A stretch of 64,000 bases of DNA from Martinezella rhizogenes. Lineage in GTDB: Bacteria; Pseudomonadota; Alphaproteobacteria; Rhizobiales; Rhizobiaceae. Positions 7,229 to 16,058 of the stretch are shown piece by piece. Under the pieces are notes generated by a model, which was not told the origin of the DNA, made no database searches, and worked only from the letters and a program-made list of their open reading frames with translations. Position numbers and translations under genes: made by a program. Where the stretch lies: assembly GCF_000799715.1 (NCBI RefSeq), contig NZ_JUHG01000016.1:186001-250000 (forward strand), given 5' to 3'. Numbering within the stretch: position 1 is the stretch's first letter; every line of letters starts with the position of its first letter.

Positions 7229-8131
7229 ATGAGCAAACACAGACTGCTTCTCTCCACTGCGGCGGCGGCCTTCGTCGCCTTCGGTGTTGCGGCTCCCGCC
7301 TCCGCCGAGACACTGAACGTCGTCGCCTCCTTCACGGTGCTTGCCGACGTCGTCAAGCAGGTCGGCGGCGACCATGTGAAGGTGTCGAGCCTCGTCGGCC
7401 CGAACGGCGACCCCCATGAATTCGAGCCCTCGCCGGCCGACGCCAAGAAGCTGAATGCCGCCAAGGTCACCTTCGTCAGCGGCGAAGGCCTGGAAGGCTG
7501 GATGGACCGGCTGATCAGCGCCTCGGGCTACAAGGGCACGCCGGTCGTTGCGTCGGAAGGCATCAACACCCGCACCATGGTCGACGACGGCAAGACGGTT
7601 ACCGATCCGCATGTCTGGAACAGCCCGGTCAATGTGAAGATCTGGGTCGCCAACATCGAAAAGGCGCTGTCCGCCGCCGATCCGGCCGACGCCGCCGATT
7701 TCAAGGCCAATGCCGAGCGCTACACCAAGGTGCTCACCGAGCTTGACGCCTATGCCCACGGCAAGTTCGACAAGGTCGCTGAGGATCGCCGCAAGGTGCT
7801 CACCAGCCACGATGCCTTCGGCTATTTCGGCCGCGAATACAATGTCAGCTTCCTGTCGCCGCTCGGCGTCTCGACGGAAACCGAAGCCTCGGCCGCCGGC
7901 GTCGCCAAGCTGATCGAGCAGATCAAGACCGAGCATGTGAAGACCTATTTCTTCGAAAACTCCAACGATCCGCGCCTGGTCAAGCAAGTCGCCAAGGCCA
8001 CCGGCGCCGAACCCGGCGGCGAGCTCTATGTCGAATCCCTCTCCAAGGCCAACGGCCCGGCTTCGACATATGAAAAAATGTTCCGTTATAACGTTGACCA
8101 GATCGCCGCCGCGATGGCGAAATCGAGCTGA
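7229..8131 (+). CDS. aztC: zinc ABC transporter substrate-binding protein, AztC-type
   Basis: A 300-residue periplasmic cluster A-I metal-binding protein. The signal peptide is about 26 residues (cut after APASA). Predicted metal ligands are H63 (GDPHEFEP), H128 (TDPHVWNS), H194 (TSHDAFGYF) and an acidic residue near D247 (ENSNDPR). The loop before H128 lacks the His-rich stretch seen in ZnuA, as is known for AztC proteins. AGGAGACATTC precedes the ATG. It is the last gene of the operon, followed by a good terminator; no aztD-like metallochaperone gene follows in this window. Confidence 0.88.
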   Translation: MSKHRLLLSTAAAAFVAFGVAAPASAETLNVVASFTVLADVVKQVGGDHVKVSSLVGPNGDPHEFEPSPADAKKLNAAKVTFVSGEGLEGWMDRLISASGYKGTPVVASEGINTRTMVDDGKTVTDPHVWNSPVNVKIWVANIEKALSAADPADAADFKANAERYTKVLTELDAYAHGKFDKVAEDRRKVLTSHDAFGYFGREYNVSFLSPLGVSTETEASAAGVAKLIEQIKTEHVKTYFFENSNDPRLVKQVAKATGAEPGGELYVESLSKANGPASTYEKMFRYNVDQIAAAMAKSS

Positions 8132-8147
8132 GCCAGCCGGACGAACA

Positions 8148-8180
8148 TGGCCGCAGGCACCAGCCTGCGGCCACTTTTTA
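8148..8180 (+). terminator. rho-independent terminator of the azt operon
   Basis: A 10-bp G+C-rich stem (GGCCGCAGGC / GCCTGCGGCC, loop ACCA, closed by T-A) followed by CTTTTTATTT, 17 bases after the aztC stop codon. It may also serve the convergent Dabb gene. Confidence 0.85.
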
Positions 8181-8181
8181 T

Positions 8182-8490
8182 TTAAAGATTGAGATCGAAG
8201 ACCAGCAGCCCGGCAAGCCCGCCATCGGTCGATGAGACGATGCGCTCGCCAACGGCGACATGCTCCGGATGCACCAGATAGACATCCCGCGCCTCGACAC
8301 TTTCAAACGTCACCGCGAAGCCATCGACAAAGCCGCCATGCAGCCCTTCCGGCGAGACATTCGGCCCGTATTTGATATCGACGATGCCGGGAATGACCTG
8401 CTGCAACGCGGCCACGGATTCGAAAAGCGCTTTCTTCTCATCCTGTGTCATGGCGGATTTCAGCCGCAGGAAAACGCAATGCAGGATCAT
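8182..8490 (-). CDS. Dabb family protein (stress-responsive A/B barrel)
   Basis: A 102-residue small alpha/beta-barrel protein of the Dabb family, typically a homodimeric cytoplasmic protein of unknown enzymatic role. Family features are the N-terminal ILHCVFLRLK strand, the VIPGIVDIKYGPNVSPEG segment, the GFAVTFES strand and HPEHVAVGERI near the end. The start at 8490 has GGAGGCT just upstream on the minus strand; the frame extension to 8667 is unrelated Pro/His-rich sequence. It is convergent with aztC. Confidence 0.88.
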   Translation of the reverse strand: MILHCVFLRLKSAMTQDEKKALFESVAALQQVIPGIVDIKYGPNVSPEGLHGGFVDGFAVTFESVEARDVYLVHPEHVAVGERIVSSTDGGLAGLLVFDLNL

Positions 8491-9017
8491 GGATACAGCC
8501 TCCCTGGATGTTGGGGGCAGCATAGAGGGAAAGGGGGATGGGGCAAGATGGGGTGTGGGTGATGTTTGGGGTTTTTGGTGGTGGTGGCCGAGGTCGCAGT
8601 TTTGGCCCAAAGCGGACGTCTGTTCGTTGTTGAAGAATAAGGCTACTTCGCGCCCCAAATCGGACATAGGCGATAGCTTTGCGCTGTGTCAAAATAAACA
8701 TCAGTGATGATGGTGCCGCCGAAGCTTTACTCCTCATACCCTTTTCCGAGCGCACTGACCTCCCATTCGACGAACTCACTTGCAACAGGGCGATCTTCTG
8801 CTGCAGTGCCTCGTTTTGAGCTATATTATCCTTGAATTTCCAGGATAGTCGATATAGAACAAAAAAGGAACATAGCTATTTTCGATGGATTGTGCCGAGA
8901 TCGAGCGTCTGTTTGCGATTGCTTATCCATCAACATGGTTTTGTAGGCTTGGAAGGCCAGCCAATTGACGAATCAGAGCCTTCCGCAGAGAACTTGGCCG
9001 ACACAGGGGAATGGACA
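8491..9017. other. intergenic and uncertain 5' region before the dNTPase gene
   Basis: No confident gene. G-rich and A+T-rich tracts alternate, and the base composition shifts from the flanking core genes, so this is a plausible left junction of an accessory insertion. The dNTPase frame is open back to a TTG at 8832, but the translation of 8832-9017 does not look like family sequence. No attachment-site duplication was recognised. Confidence 0.4.
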
Positions 9018-10442
9018 TTGGGTGACCTGAACTGGGAAAAGCTGCTCAATTCGCAGCGCCGCAAGCACAAGGTCAAAGGAAAGGACGCAGAGCGCTCTGC
9101 CAAGACCGCCGAGCATCGTACCGAGCTCGAGCGCGACCACGACCGAATTCTGTTCTCTACGCCGGTCCGGCGTATGCAAGACAAGACTCAAGTTTTCCCC
9201 CTTGACCCTCATGACAGTGTCCGCACCCGCCTGACTCATAGCCATGAAGTCGCCAACATGGCGCGCAGTTTCGGTACAGCCCTCGTGTACGCCTATCCAG
9301 AGCAGTTCAACTTGCCGAAGAAGCTCAAGCCGGAACGAAACGTCCCGGCCTTGCTCGAAGCGATTGGTCTTGCGCATGACCTCGGCAACCCGCCATTTGG
9401 CCATCAAGGTGAGGACGCCATTCAGTCATGGATGAAGGCTCGGGCACCAGAAGTTTTCGAGGGGCTTGACGAAGCCGCACTTAAGGAAGACTTCCTCAAG
9501 TTCGAAGGCAACGCCCAGGCGTTTCGCCTTCTGACTCGCTTGCAAATTGTCAACGACTCTTACGGTCTGAACATGACTTACGCCTTCCTCGCGGCGCTCA
9601 TGAAGTATCCCAGCCCATCGGACAAGGTGAACAAGGCGAAATTGGCGCGCAAGAAGTTCAACTATTTTCAATCAGAAGCCGATATTGCCAAGGAAGTATG
9701 GGCGGAAACGGGCTTGGCGGAGGGTGTTCGGCATCCGCTGACCTTCATCATGGAGGCCTGTGACGACATCGCCTATTCCGTCGTCGATGTCGAAGATGCT
9801 GCAAAAAAGGGCTTGGTAAATTTCGATCAGCTAGTAGGTTTCCTTGAGTTCGAAGGCGGAGTTAATTCCTGCGTCGCTTCTGTGATTGCCAAGGCGAAGC
9901 AACAGCACCAAGAATATCGTGCGCAGTCTTTGTCTGCCGCGGAACTTGACGACATCACGATGCAGATGTTCCGGGTCAATGCAATCGGAGTGATGATGGA
10001 GGCGGCGACCAAGGCTTTCGCTGATAACTTGCCGGCGATGATGGCGGGCACTTTCGACCAAGAACTGATGGGAGAGTCGGATGCCAAGTGTTTGTGGGCT
10101 CTACTGAAACAGTTTGCCGGAAAGCACATATATCCGCACCGCCAGGTGCTGGAGGTCGAGTTGAAGGGGCATCAAACGATTCACGGGCTCATGGACATCT
10201 TCTGGGCCGCGATCGTCAACCGGAAAGATCCGCTGGATATAGCGTCGAAGCGAACCTCTCCATTACATCGCTATGTTTATTCACGCATCTCGGAGAACTA
10301 TAGGCGAGTTGCCGAGTCTAAAGATAATCGGATGCCAATCCGCTATCGTGAACTGCAACTGGTGACGGACATGATGTCGGGTATGACAGATAGCTTCGCG
10401 ATTTCGCTGCTGAAAGATCTGCGTGAGCGGGGGACGGTATGA
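9018..10442 (+). CDS. HD-domain dGTPase-like dNTP triphosphohydrolase
   Basis: About 474 residues from a TTG at 9018 preceded by AGGGG; the frame stays open to 8832 (536 residues), so the start is uncertain. Family members cleave dNTPs to deoxynucleoside plus triphosphate. The HD signature is complete: RTRLTHSHEVANMARS, then GLAHDLGNPPFGHQGE with the catalytic His-Asp, then EACDDIAYSVVDVEDA with the last metal-binding Asp. The N-terminal NWEKLLNSQRR is typical of the dGTPase start region. Its stop overlaps the start of the nucleotidyltransferase gene by 4 bases, so the two form one operon. Composition appears lower in G+C than the flanks. A housekeeping role is possible, but anti-phage dNTP depletion is a known role of related enzymes. 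Confidence 0.88.
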   Translation: MGDLNWEKLLNSQRRKHKVKGKDAERSAKTAEHRTELERDHDRILFSTPVRRMQDKTQVFPLDPHDSVRTRLTHSHEVANMARSFGTALVYAYPEQFNLPKKLKPERNVPALLEAIGLAHDLGNPPFGHQGEDAIQSWMKARAPEVFEGLDEAALKEDFLKFEGNAQAFRLLTRLQIVNDSYGLNMTYAFLAALMKYPSPSDKVNKAKLARKKFNYFQSEADIAKEVWAETGLAEGVRHPLTFIMEACDDIAYSVVDVEDAAKKGLVNFDQLVGFLEFEGGVNSCVASVIAKAKQQHQEYRAQSLSAAELDDITMQMFRVNAIGVMMEAATKAFADNLPAMMAGTFDQELMGESDAKCLWALLKQFAGKHIYPHRQVLEVELKGHQTIHGLMDIFWAAIVNRKDPLDIASKRTSPLHRYVYSRISENYRRVAESKDNRMPIRYRELQLVTDMMSGMTDSFAISLLKDLRERGTV

Positions 10443-11290
10443 GCGCTGGCCACCACTTTCGGGACCGGGATCTAAGTCACGACATTGCCGACTTCATCAG
10501 AGGACCGCAAGGCGGCGAGATCGGCACCCTGGTAGATATTCTAAGCGGTGCTGGCGATAGCGCAATTTTTGGCGGCCTGCCGCGTGATTTCGCACGCGAG
10601 GGGCGCAATGCCTTCAACTCCGATGTCGATTTGGTGGTGGATGCGTCGCCGGACGTGTTGGGTACTCTGCTTGGCGCGCTTGGCGGTCACCGCAACCGCT
10701 TTGGCGGATACAGGCTCAGATACGGTCGATTCGATTTCGACGTGTGGGCGCTGCAATCGACATGGGCTGTAAGCAATGGCTACGTGGCCGCGCACTCTCT
10801 GAACGATCTGATCAAGACCACGTTCTTCGACTGCGATGCAGTGCTCTTCCATTGTCGCACGCTTGAAATCACAAGTTCGGACCGGTTCTGGACAAGCATC
10901 AAATACGGCATCGTCGATATCAACCTCGAAGCCAATCCACATTATATCGGCACGCTGGCACGCACCTTGCGGATTTTGTTGGATTGGCGTCAGGACCTGG
11001 GTCCCAAGCTTACGAGCTATCTCGCTAAGGGCATGGCCCGCAACGGCGGCGAGATTGTGGACTATGTTGCCCGCAACGGCCTTGGGCGCCGTCTGGCAGC
11101 AGGAAGCGATCCGAATGCCGTGATTTTGGAGCTCTACAAAGACGTTGCGGTCCGATCACCTTGCAATTGTTCGGTAAAGTTCAACCCGCTTCACTACGGC
11201 CGTTACGTGGCGGAAGCGCAGGGGACGTGTCCGGAGACTATTAGGGGCCTAAATATTGGCCCCACCTCACGACCCCCTACTTCCGCTTAA
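10439..11290 (+). CDS. PAP-head/tRNA nucleotidyltransferase-like protein coupled to dNTPase
   Basis: A 283-residue protein. Residues 43-68 carry the class-II polymerase-beta nucleotidyltransferase signature: GG at 45-46, RD at 49-50, and the DxD metal pair D62/D64 in [12 protein letters not shown] candidate third carboxylate (D99 or D101) is in [10 protein letters not shown]. It is shorter than CCA-adding enzymes or poly(A) polymerases, and its C-terminal half matches nothing I recognise, so the nucleotide and acceptor are unknown. It is coupled to the dNTPase gene by ATGA. Its last 14 bases overlap the convergent rnhA gene, and its C-terminal tail ([10 protein letters not shown]) may be run-on sequence from insertion. 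Confidence 0.75.
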   Translation: MSAGHHFRDRDLSHDIADFIRGPQGGEIGTLVDILSGAGDSAIFGGLPRDFAREGRNAFNSDVDLVVDASPDVLGTLLGALGGHRNRFGGYRLRYGRFDFDVWALQSTWAVSNGYVAAHSLNDLIKTTFFDCDAVLFHCRTLEITSSDRFWTSIKYGIVDINLEANPHYIGTLARTLRILLDWRQDLGPKLTSYLAKGMARNGGEIVDYVARNGLGRRLAAGSDPNAVILELYKDVAVRSPCNCSVKFNPLHYGRYVAEAQGTCPETIRGLNIGPTSRPPTSA

Positions 11291-11717
11291 ACGGCTCCAT
11301 CCCCTTGCGCGCCAGTTCATCCGCCCGCTCGTTCTCGGGATGCCCGGCATGGCCCTTGACCCAGTGCAGTGTCACCTGATGCCGGTTGCGGGCTTCTTCG
11401 AGCGCCTGCCAGAGTTCGGCGTTTTTCACCGGCTTCTTGTCGGCGGTTTTCCAGCCGTTTTTCTTCCAGCCGAAAATCCACTTGGAGATGCCGTCCATCA
11501 CATATTTGGAATCGGTATAGAGGTTGACCTCGCAAGGGCTCTTCAGCGCGTTGAGCGACGAGATCGCCGCCATCAGTTCCATGCGGTTATTGGTCGTCTC
11601 GGCTTCGCCGCCGCACAATTCCTTTTCCTTATCGCCATAGCGCAGCACAGCACCCCAGCCGCCCGGGCCGGGATTGCCGGAGCAAGCGCCGTCGGTAAAA
11701 ATATCGACCTGTTTCAT
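11277..11717 (-). CDS. rnhA: ribonuclease HI
   Basis: A 146-residue RNase HI that degrades the RNA strand of RNA-DNA hybrids. The catalytic acidic residues are in standard places: D9 ([12 protein letters not shown]), E47 (NNRMELMA), D69 (YTDSKYV) and D133 (NERADELA), with the HWVKGHAGH loop at 118-126. The length is typical of the family. Its ATG overlaps the stop codon of thrB (ATGA), placing it at the end of an ispH-thrB-rnhA run. The 3' end overlaps the nucleotidyltransferase frame from the other strand. Confidence 0.97.
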   Translation of the reverse strand: MKQVDIFTDGACSGNPGPGGWGAVLRYGDKEKELCGGEAETTNNRMELMAAISSLNALKSPCEVNLYTDSKYVMDGISKWIFGWKKNGWKTADKKPVKNAELWQALEEARNRHQVTLHWVKGHAGHPENERADELARKGMEPFKRK

Positions 11718-12679
11718 GCCTTCAGCCCATATTCGGCTGATGAGGCGATCTGGCGATGGAAGCGCAGCTTGCGCAGATATTCGAGCGGGTCCTTCTTGGT
11801 GACCATGGCGCCGGCCGGCGTCGTCAGCCAGTCGTAGAGGCGGGTCAGGAAGAAGCGCAGCGCCGAGCCGCGCGCAAGCGTCGGCAGGGCGGCGATTTCG
11901 GCCTCGCTCAGTGGCCGCACGCTCTGGTAGCCCTCCAGCAGCGCCATGCCCTTGGTGATGTTATAGGCGCCATCCTTCTCGAAGCACCAGGCGTTGAGGC
12001 AGATCGAGACGTCGTAGGCGAGCTGATCGTTGCAGGCGAAATAGAAGTCGATCAGGCCGGAAAGCTCGTCGCCGAGGAAGAAGACGTTGTCCGGGAAGAG
12101 ATCGGCATGGATGACGCCATCCGGCAGGTCCTTCGGCCAATGGTGGCCGAGAAAATCAAGCTCGCCGCGGATTTCGTCCTGCAGGCCGGGCTCGACCTCG
12201 TCGGCACGCGCCTCGGACTTTTCCCAAAGCCCCTGCCATCCCTGAAGCGACAGCGCGTTCGGCCGCTTGATATCAAAGCCTTCGCCCGCGACATGCATGG
12301 CGGCCAGCGCCCTGCCGACTTCGCGGCAATGCTTCGCCTCGGGCTTCCTCAGCCACATGCCCTCAAGGAAGGAGATCAACGCCGCCGGGCGGCCGGAGAG
12401 ATGGCCGAGCAGCTCGCCGTCTCTACGCGGCAGCGGCAGCGGGCAGGAAAGGCCACGGCTCGACAGATGCTGCATCAGGCCGAGAAAGAACGGAAGGTCG
12501 TTCTTTTCCACGCGCTTTTCGTAAAGCGTCAGGATCAGCGGATCGCGCGAGGTGTGCAGCAGGAAGTTGGAGTTTTCGACGCCCTCGGCGATGCCCTTGT
12601 AGGAGAGCAATGTGCCGACATCATATTCCGTCAGGAACCACTTCAGATCGTCTTCGGTAATATCGGTATAAACGGCCAC
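11714..12679 (-). CDS. thrB: homoserine kinase (ThrB, aminoglycoside phosphotransferase fold)
   Basis: A 321-residue kinase of threonine biosynthesis (homoserine to O-phosphohomoserine) of the APH/choline-kinase fold type used by alphaproteobacteria. Visible motifs are [11 protein letters not shown] near the N-terminus, the catalytic loop [13 protein letters not shown] and the metal-binding [10 protein letters not shown]. The start codon is GTG ([12 protein letters not shown]). It overlaps rnhA downstream; ispH lies upstream on the same strand, separated by a repeat. Confidence 0.95.
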   Translation of the reverse strand: MAVYTDITEDDLKWFLTEYDVGTLLSYKGIAEGVENSNFLLHTSRDPLILTLYEKRVEKNDLPFFLGLMQHLSSRGLSCPLPLPRRDGELLGHLSGRPAALISFLEGMWLRKPEAKHCREVGRALAAMHVAGEGFDIKRPNALSLQGWQGLWEKSEARADEVEPGLQDEIRGELDFLGHHWPKDLPDGVIHADLFPDNVFFLGDELSGLIDFYFACNDQLAYDVSICLNAWCFEKDGAYNITKGMALLEGYQSVRPLSEAEIAALPTLARGSALRFFLTRLYDWLTTPAGAMVTKKDPLEYLRKLRFHRQIASSAEYGLKA

Positions 12680-12723
12680 GAATTATTCCCTGTTAGATAC
12701 ATGCCCGCCACCAGTAGCCACCC

Positions 12724-12871
12724 GCCCTCGTGGTTCGAGACGGCCCTGCGGGCCTCCTCACCATGAGGACTGATCTTTGGTGCCTGGTGGCGAAACTCTC
12801 TCCACCTCATCCTGAGGTGCCTTGCCGATGCAGCGTGAGCGCAAGCGGCAGGGCCTCGAAGGACGAGGTGG
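12724..12871 (+). repeat. intergenic palindromic repeat, copy B
   Basis: Shares with the element at 5113-5280 the ordered blocks CCCTCGTGGTTCGAG, CCTCACCATGAGG, CCTCATCCTGAGG, GCGTGAGC and GGGCCTCGAAGGACGA. It lies between ispH and thrB, inside an otherwise compact gene run, so it may form mRNA hairpins within that transcript. Confidence 0.75.
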
Positions 12872-12878
12872 CCACTCT

Positions 12879-13886
12879 TCACTCGCCGTTGACGAAAGCC
12901 ATGTCGGCCGTCGTCAGCTCGATGTTGCGCAGCTCGCGGTTGACGAGGAAATTCTCGGTTTCCTTGACCGTCTCGGCCAGCTCCACCACCGCATTGTAGC
13001 GGGCGCGGAAGGCTTCGATGATCTCGTTGACGATAACTTCCGGCGCAGATGCACCGGCGGAGAGGCCGACGGTCTTGATATCGCCGATGTCGTCCCAATC
13101 GATCTCGGCGGCGCGCTGCACGAGCACGGACTTCGTCGCCCCTGCCCTCAGCGCCACTTCGACCAGACGCTTGGAGTTGGACGAGTTCGGCGCGCCGACG
13201 ACGATGAAGAGATCGCAGCCGGGAGCCGCCTGCTTCACGACTTCCTGACGGTTTGTGGTGGCGTAGCAGATCGAATCGGCGGATGGGGCCGTCAGGTTCG
13301 GGAAGCGCTCCTGCAGCCGCGCGATAACGCCGGCGGTGTCGTCGACAGAGAGCGTCGTCTGGGTGACGTAGCCGAGATTGTCCGGATCAGTGGGCTCATA
13401 GACATCGACATCCTCGACCGTCTCGATCAGCGACACCGTGCCTTCGGGAAGCTGGCCCATGGTGCCGATCACTTCCGGGTGGCCGGCATGGCCGATGAGG
13501 ACGACGTGGCGGCCGAGGCGATTGTGGCGCATCGCCTGCTTGTGCACCTTGGACACCAGCGGGCATGTGGCGTCGAGATAGAAGAGATTGCGGGCATCCG
13601 CATCCTCCGGCACGGCCTTCGGCACGCCATGGGCGGAAAACACCACCGGCTGGGCGCGATGTTCCGCCGGGATTTCGTCCAGCTCCTCGACGAAGATGGC
13701 GCCCTTGGCTTCCAGCCCTTCGACCACGTAGCGATTGTGCACGATCTCATGGCGGACATAGACCGGCGCGCCATAGGACTTCAGCGCCAAGACGACGATC
13801 TGGATGGCGCGATCGACGCCGGCGCAGAAGCCGCGCGGGCCGCAGAGCCGGATGGTCAGGTCAGGTTTGGAAACTGCTATGTTCAT
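12879..13886 (-). CDS. ispH: 4-hydroxy-3-methylbut-2-enyl diphosphate reductase (LytB/IspH)
   Basis: A 335-residue iron-sulfur enzyme of the last MEP-pathway step, producing IPP and DMAPP. The cluster cysteines are visible in [10 protein letters not shown] (N-terminal), DATCPLVSK and [10 protein letters not shown]. The substrate-binding His motifs HEIVHN and SAHGVP are present. The length matches the family. The ATG at 13886 follows GGAAGAGAC on the minus strand. Isoprenoid supply links it to dxs elsewhere in this window and to heme O synthesis by ctaB nearby. Confidence 0.96.
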   Translation of the reverse strand: MNIAVSKPDLTIRLCGPRGFCAGVDRAIQIVVLALKSYGAPVYVRHEIVHNRYVVEGLEAKGAIFVEELDEIPAEHRAQPVVFSAHGVPKAVPEDADARNLFYLDATCPLVSKVHKQAMRHNRLGRHVVLIGHAGHPEVIGTMGQLPEGTVSLIETVEDVDVYEPTDPDNLGYVTQTTLSVDDTAGVIARLQERFPNLTAPSADSICYATTNRQEVVKQAAPGCDLFIVVGAPNSSNSKRLVEVALRAGATKSVLVQRAAEIDWDDIGDIKTVGLSAGASAPEVIVNEIIEAFRARYNAVVELAETVKETENFLVNRELRNIELTTADMAFVNGE

Positions 13887-13956
13887 GTCTCTTCCGAAAT
13901 CCGGGACGATGGCTAAGCGATAGATAGGTTCGCCTTGCCGCTTATCCCACTCGTCC

Positions 13957-14000
13957 GCATGATCTTATCCAAAAACCGCTGCGCACTTTTGGGATCATGC
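13957..14000. repeat. rhizobial intergenic palindrome
   Basis: Hairpin with arms GCATGATC and GATCATGC and inner CCAAAA/TTTTGG pairing around an ACCGCTGCGCAC loop. This kind of palindrome is very common between genes in rhizobia. Here it sits between ispH and the SURF1 gene, both on the minus strand. Confidence 0.75.
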
Positions 14001-14046
14001 TCTAGCCGAATATTCCATCGAAATGAAGCTATTCTATTGCATGCCT

Positions 14047-14808
14047 CTATTGCTGAGGCGCGCCCGGATGATGTTTGCGCCACCAGGAGATCGCGACGAT
14101 GGCGACCAGCGCCGCCGCCAGGCCATACCATGTGACGGCATATTGCAGGTGGCTGTTGGGCAGGTCGACAATGGTGACGCCGCCGATCGGCAGGCCGCCG
14201 GGGTTTGGAGCCTTGCCGGCATCGACGAAGAAGGGCAGCACCTTGTCCTTCGGCAGCCCGTCGCTCGCCGCCATGGCGTCCAGGTCTTTCCAGTAGAAGA
14301 TGTCCTTGGCGAGATCATTATCCGGCATGCCGGAGGGCTGGCTGGCGAGCCTGGCGCGGGCAAGGCCGGTGACGGTCTGCTCGTCCGTCAGCTGCCCCTG
14401 CATGCGCATTTCCGGCGCCTTGTCGACATCGGGGACGAAGCCCCGGTTGACGAAGAGATAGCGCCCGTCGGCAAGCTGCAAGGGCGTATAGACATGATAG
14501 CCGGCATCGCCTTCATTGGTGGTGAAGAAATGCCGTTCCTTGTCGTTGAGGTAATGGCCTGATGCCGTGACGACACGATATTCGATATCGCCGCCGGACG
14601 CCGCCATGGCCTCGATCGCCGACAGCGGCACGGCAGGCGCGGACTGGCGCTCGGCGATATCGGCGAGCAGGCCTTCCTTCCAGTGCAGCCGCTCGACCTG
14701 CCATGTGCCGAGCGCCAGCAGGATGCCAAGCGCCACGAGCAGGATCAGCGCCTTGCCGACCTGCCAGAACGGGTTAGCGCGGCGAGCCGGGATGGTGGCC
14801 TCAGTCAC
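14047..14808 (-). CDS. SURF1 family cytochrome c oxidase assembly protein
   Basis: A 253-residue membrane protein with an N-terminal helix (KALILLVALGILLALGTW) and a C-terminal helix (YAVTWYGLAAALVAIVAISW), the two-helix topology of SURF1. The family motifs LGTWQVERLHWK and the region YLFVNRGFVP are present. SURF1 helps insert heme a into oxidase subunit I. The GTG at 14808 is chosen because it overlaps the stop codon of the DUF983 gene (GTGACTGA), indicating coupling. The oxidase operon it serves lies 3 kb upstream, across an accessory block. Confidence 0.92.
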   Translation of the reverse strand: MTEATIPARRANPFWQVGKALILLVALGILLALGTWQVERLHWKEGLLADIAERQSAPAVPLSAIEAMAASGGDIEYRVVTASGHYLNDKERHFFTTNEGDAGYHVYTPLQLADGRYLFVNRGFVPDVDKAPEMRMQGQLTDEQTVTGLARARLASQPSGMPDNDLAKDIFYWKDLDAMAASDGLPKDKVLPFFVDAGKAPNPGGLPIGGVTIVDLPNSHLQYAVTWYGLAAALVAIVAISWWRKHHPGAPQQ

Positions 14809-15220
14809 GGTGAAGACGCCCTTCGCTGGCCTTGTTGCGGTATTGCAGGGCAATCAGAATGCCCTTGCACCAGCGCAGCGACAAAAGCGACAGGATGATG
14901 GTCAGCGGCGCGAACAGCAGGATATGCACCCAGATCGGCGGCCCGTAATTGGCCTGCAGCCAAAGCACCAAACCGATGACGATAAAGCCGACGATGAGGA
15001 TGACGAAGACCGCCGGCCCGTCGCCGGCATCGGCAAAGGCATAATCGAGATCGCAGGCCGCGCAGCGTGGTTTCAGCCCCAGCAGCCCGTCAAAGAGCTT
15101 GCCATTTCCGCAACGCGGGCAACATCCCTGAATGCCGACCTTGAAGGGATCGACAGGCGGGAAAAGCGCGCTGTCATTGCTTGCCTCGTGATCTGGTCCG
15201 CTATCTTGCTCTGAATTCAC
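14801..15220 (-). CDS. DUF983 family membrane protein
   Basis: A 139-residue protein with an N-terminal zinc-ribbon-like pair of Cys motifs (GCCPRCGNGKLF and PRCAACDLDY) followed by two hydrophobic helices (AVFVILIVGFIVIGLVLWL and ILLFAPLTIILSLLSL). This is the DUF983 architecture. The family is regularly found beside cytochrome oxidase assembly genes but has no proven role. It overlaps the SURF1 gene by 8 bases. The start at 15220 is the first ATG of the frame. Confidence 0.9.
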   Translation of the reverse strand: MNSEQDSGPDHEASNDSALFPPVDPFKVGIQGCCPRCGNGKLFDGLLGLKPRCAACDLDYAFADAGDGPAVFVILIVGFIVIGLVLWLQANYGPPIWVHILLFAPLTIILSLLSLRWCKGILIALQYRNKASEGRLHRD

Positions 15221-15361
15221 GGTTTAATCTCTATCATTTCGGACAAGCTCCACCTCTCGTCCCCTTTCATCATCAGTAACCGCGATGCGGCCCTCCGTGC
15301 AATCCAAAAGCTTGGCGAGCGCGTCGGGACTGCTACAATAAAGACGCCACGGAGGATGCCC

Positions 15362-16012
15362 ATGGACACCCATCAAGATCACGAAGCCGGGCGGATCATC
15401 ATTCTGAACGGTGCGCCGCGATCCGGAAAATCCAGCATTGTCGAGGCCATTCAGGCCAGTTTCGATGGTCTGTGGATGAATCTTGGCGTCGACGCCTATG
15501 TCAGGCACGTCACGCCAAAACGTTACGGGCCGGGGATCGGCCTGCGGCCAGGCGGCGAGAGGCCTGATCTCGAGCCGCTTGTCCCGCGCTTTTATGCCGC
15601 GCTCTACGCTTCCATTGCCGCCCATAGCCGGCTGGGGCTCAACGTCGTCGCCGAGTTCGGCCATCATGACGCCCATTCGCGTCCGCTTGGCATTCTGGAG
15701 GATTGCGCAAAACAGTTGGCAAGTCTGCCTGTGTTCTTCATCGGCGTACGCTGCCCGATCGAGACCATTATGCAACGACGTCTAGCGGAAGGCCCTGAAC
15801 GGCGCGGCACCTATGTCGGTGTTTCCGCCGATGCTCCCATTCCCGCGCCGGTGCTTGCCTGGCAGGAAGCGGTGCATCGGCCAGGGCTCTACGATCTGGA
15901 GGTCGATACCTCGATCAAAAGCGCGGAGGCCTGTGCCGAAGAGATCAGACAACTGATGGACCGGAGTATTCCACGACCGACGGCATTCGAGCGGCTTGCG
16001 GCGGGCCGCTGA
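15362..16012 (+). CDS. chloramphenicol phosphotransferase-like kinase (CPT family)
   Basis: A 216-residue P-loop kinase. Walker A is GAPRSGKSS near the N-terminus, followed by WMNLGVDAYV and NVVAEFGHHD, as in the CPT-like family (PF07931-type). These enzymes phosphorylate small hydroxylated molecules, including chloramphenicol; the real substrate here is unknown. The ATG at 15362 is chosen because GGAGG lies 6 bases upstream; the ATG at 15356 would abut it. It is the only plus-strand gene in the block between DUF983 and the oxidase operon. Confidence 0.82.
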   Translation: MDTHQDHEAGRIIILNGAPRSGKSSIVEAIQASFDGLWMNLGVDAYVRHVTPKRYGPGIGLRPGGERPDLEPLVPRFYAALYASIAAHSRLGLNVVAEFGHHDAHSRPLGILEDCAKQLASLPVFFIGVRCPIETIMQRRLAEGPERRGTYVGVSADAPIPAPVLAWQEAVHRPGLYDLEVDTSIKSAEACAEEIRQLMDRSIPRPTAFERLAAGR

Positions 16013-16058
16013 GCGACTGTAAAGGCTCGTTGCTGATCATTAAGTCCTGAGCCCAGCT

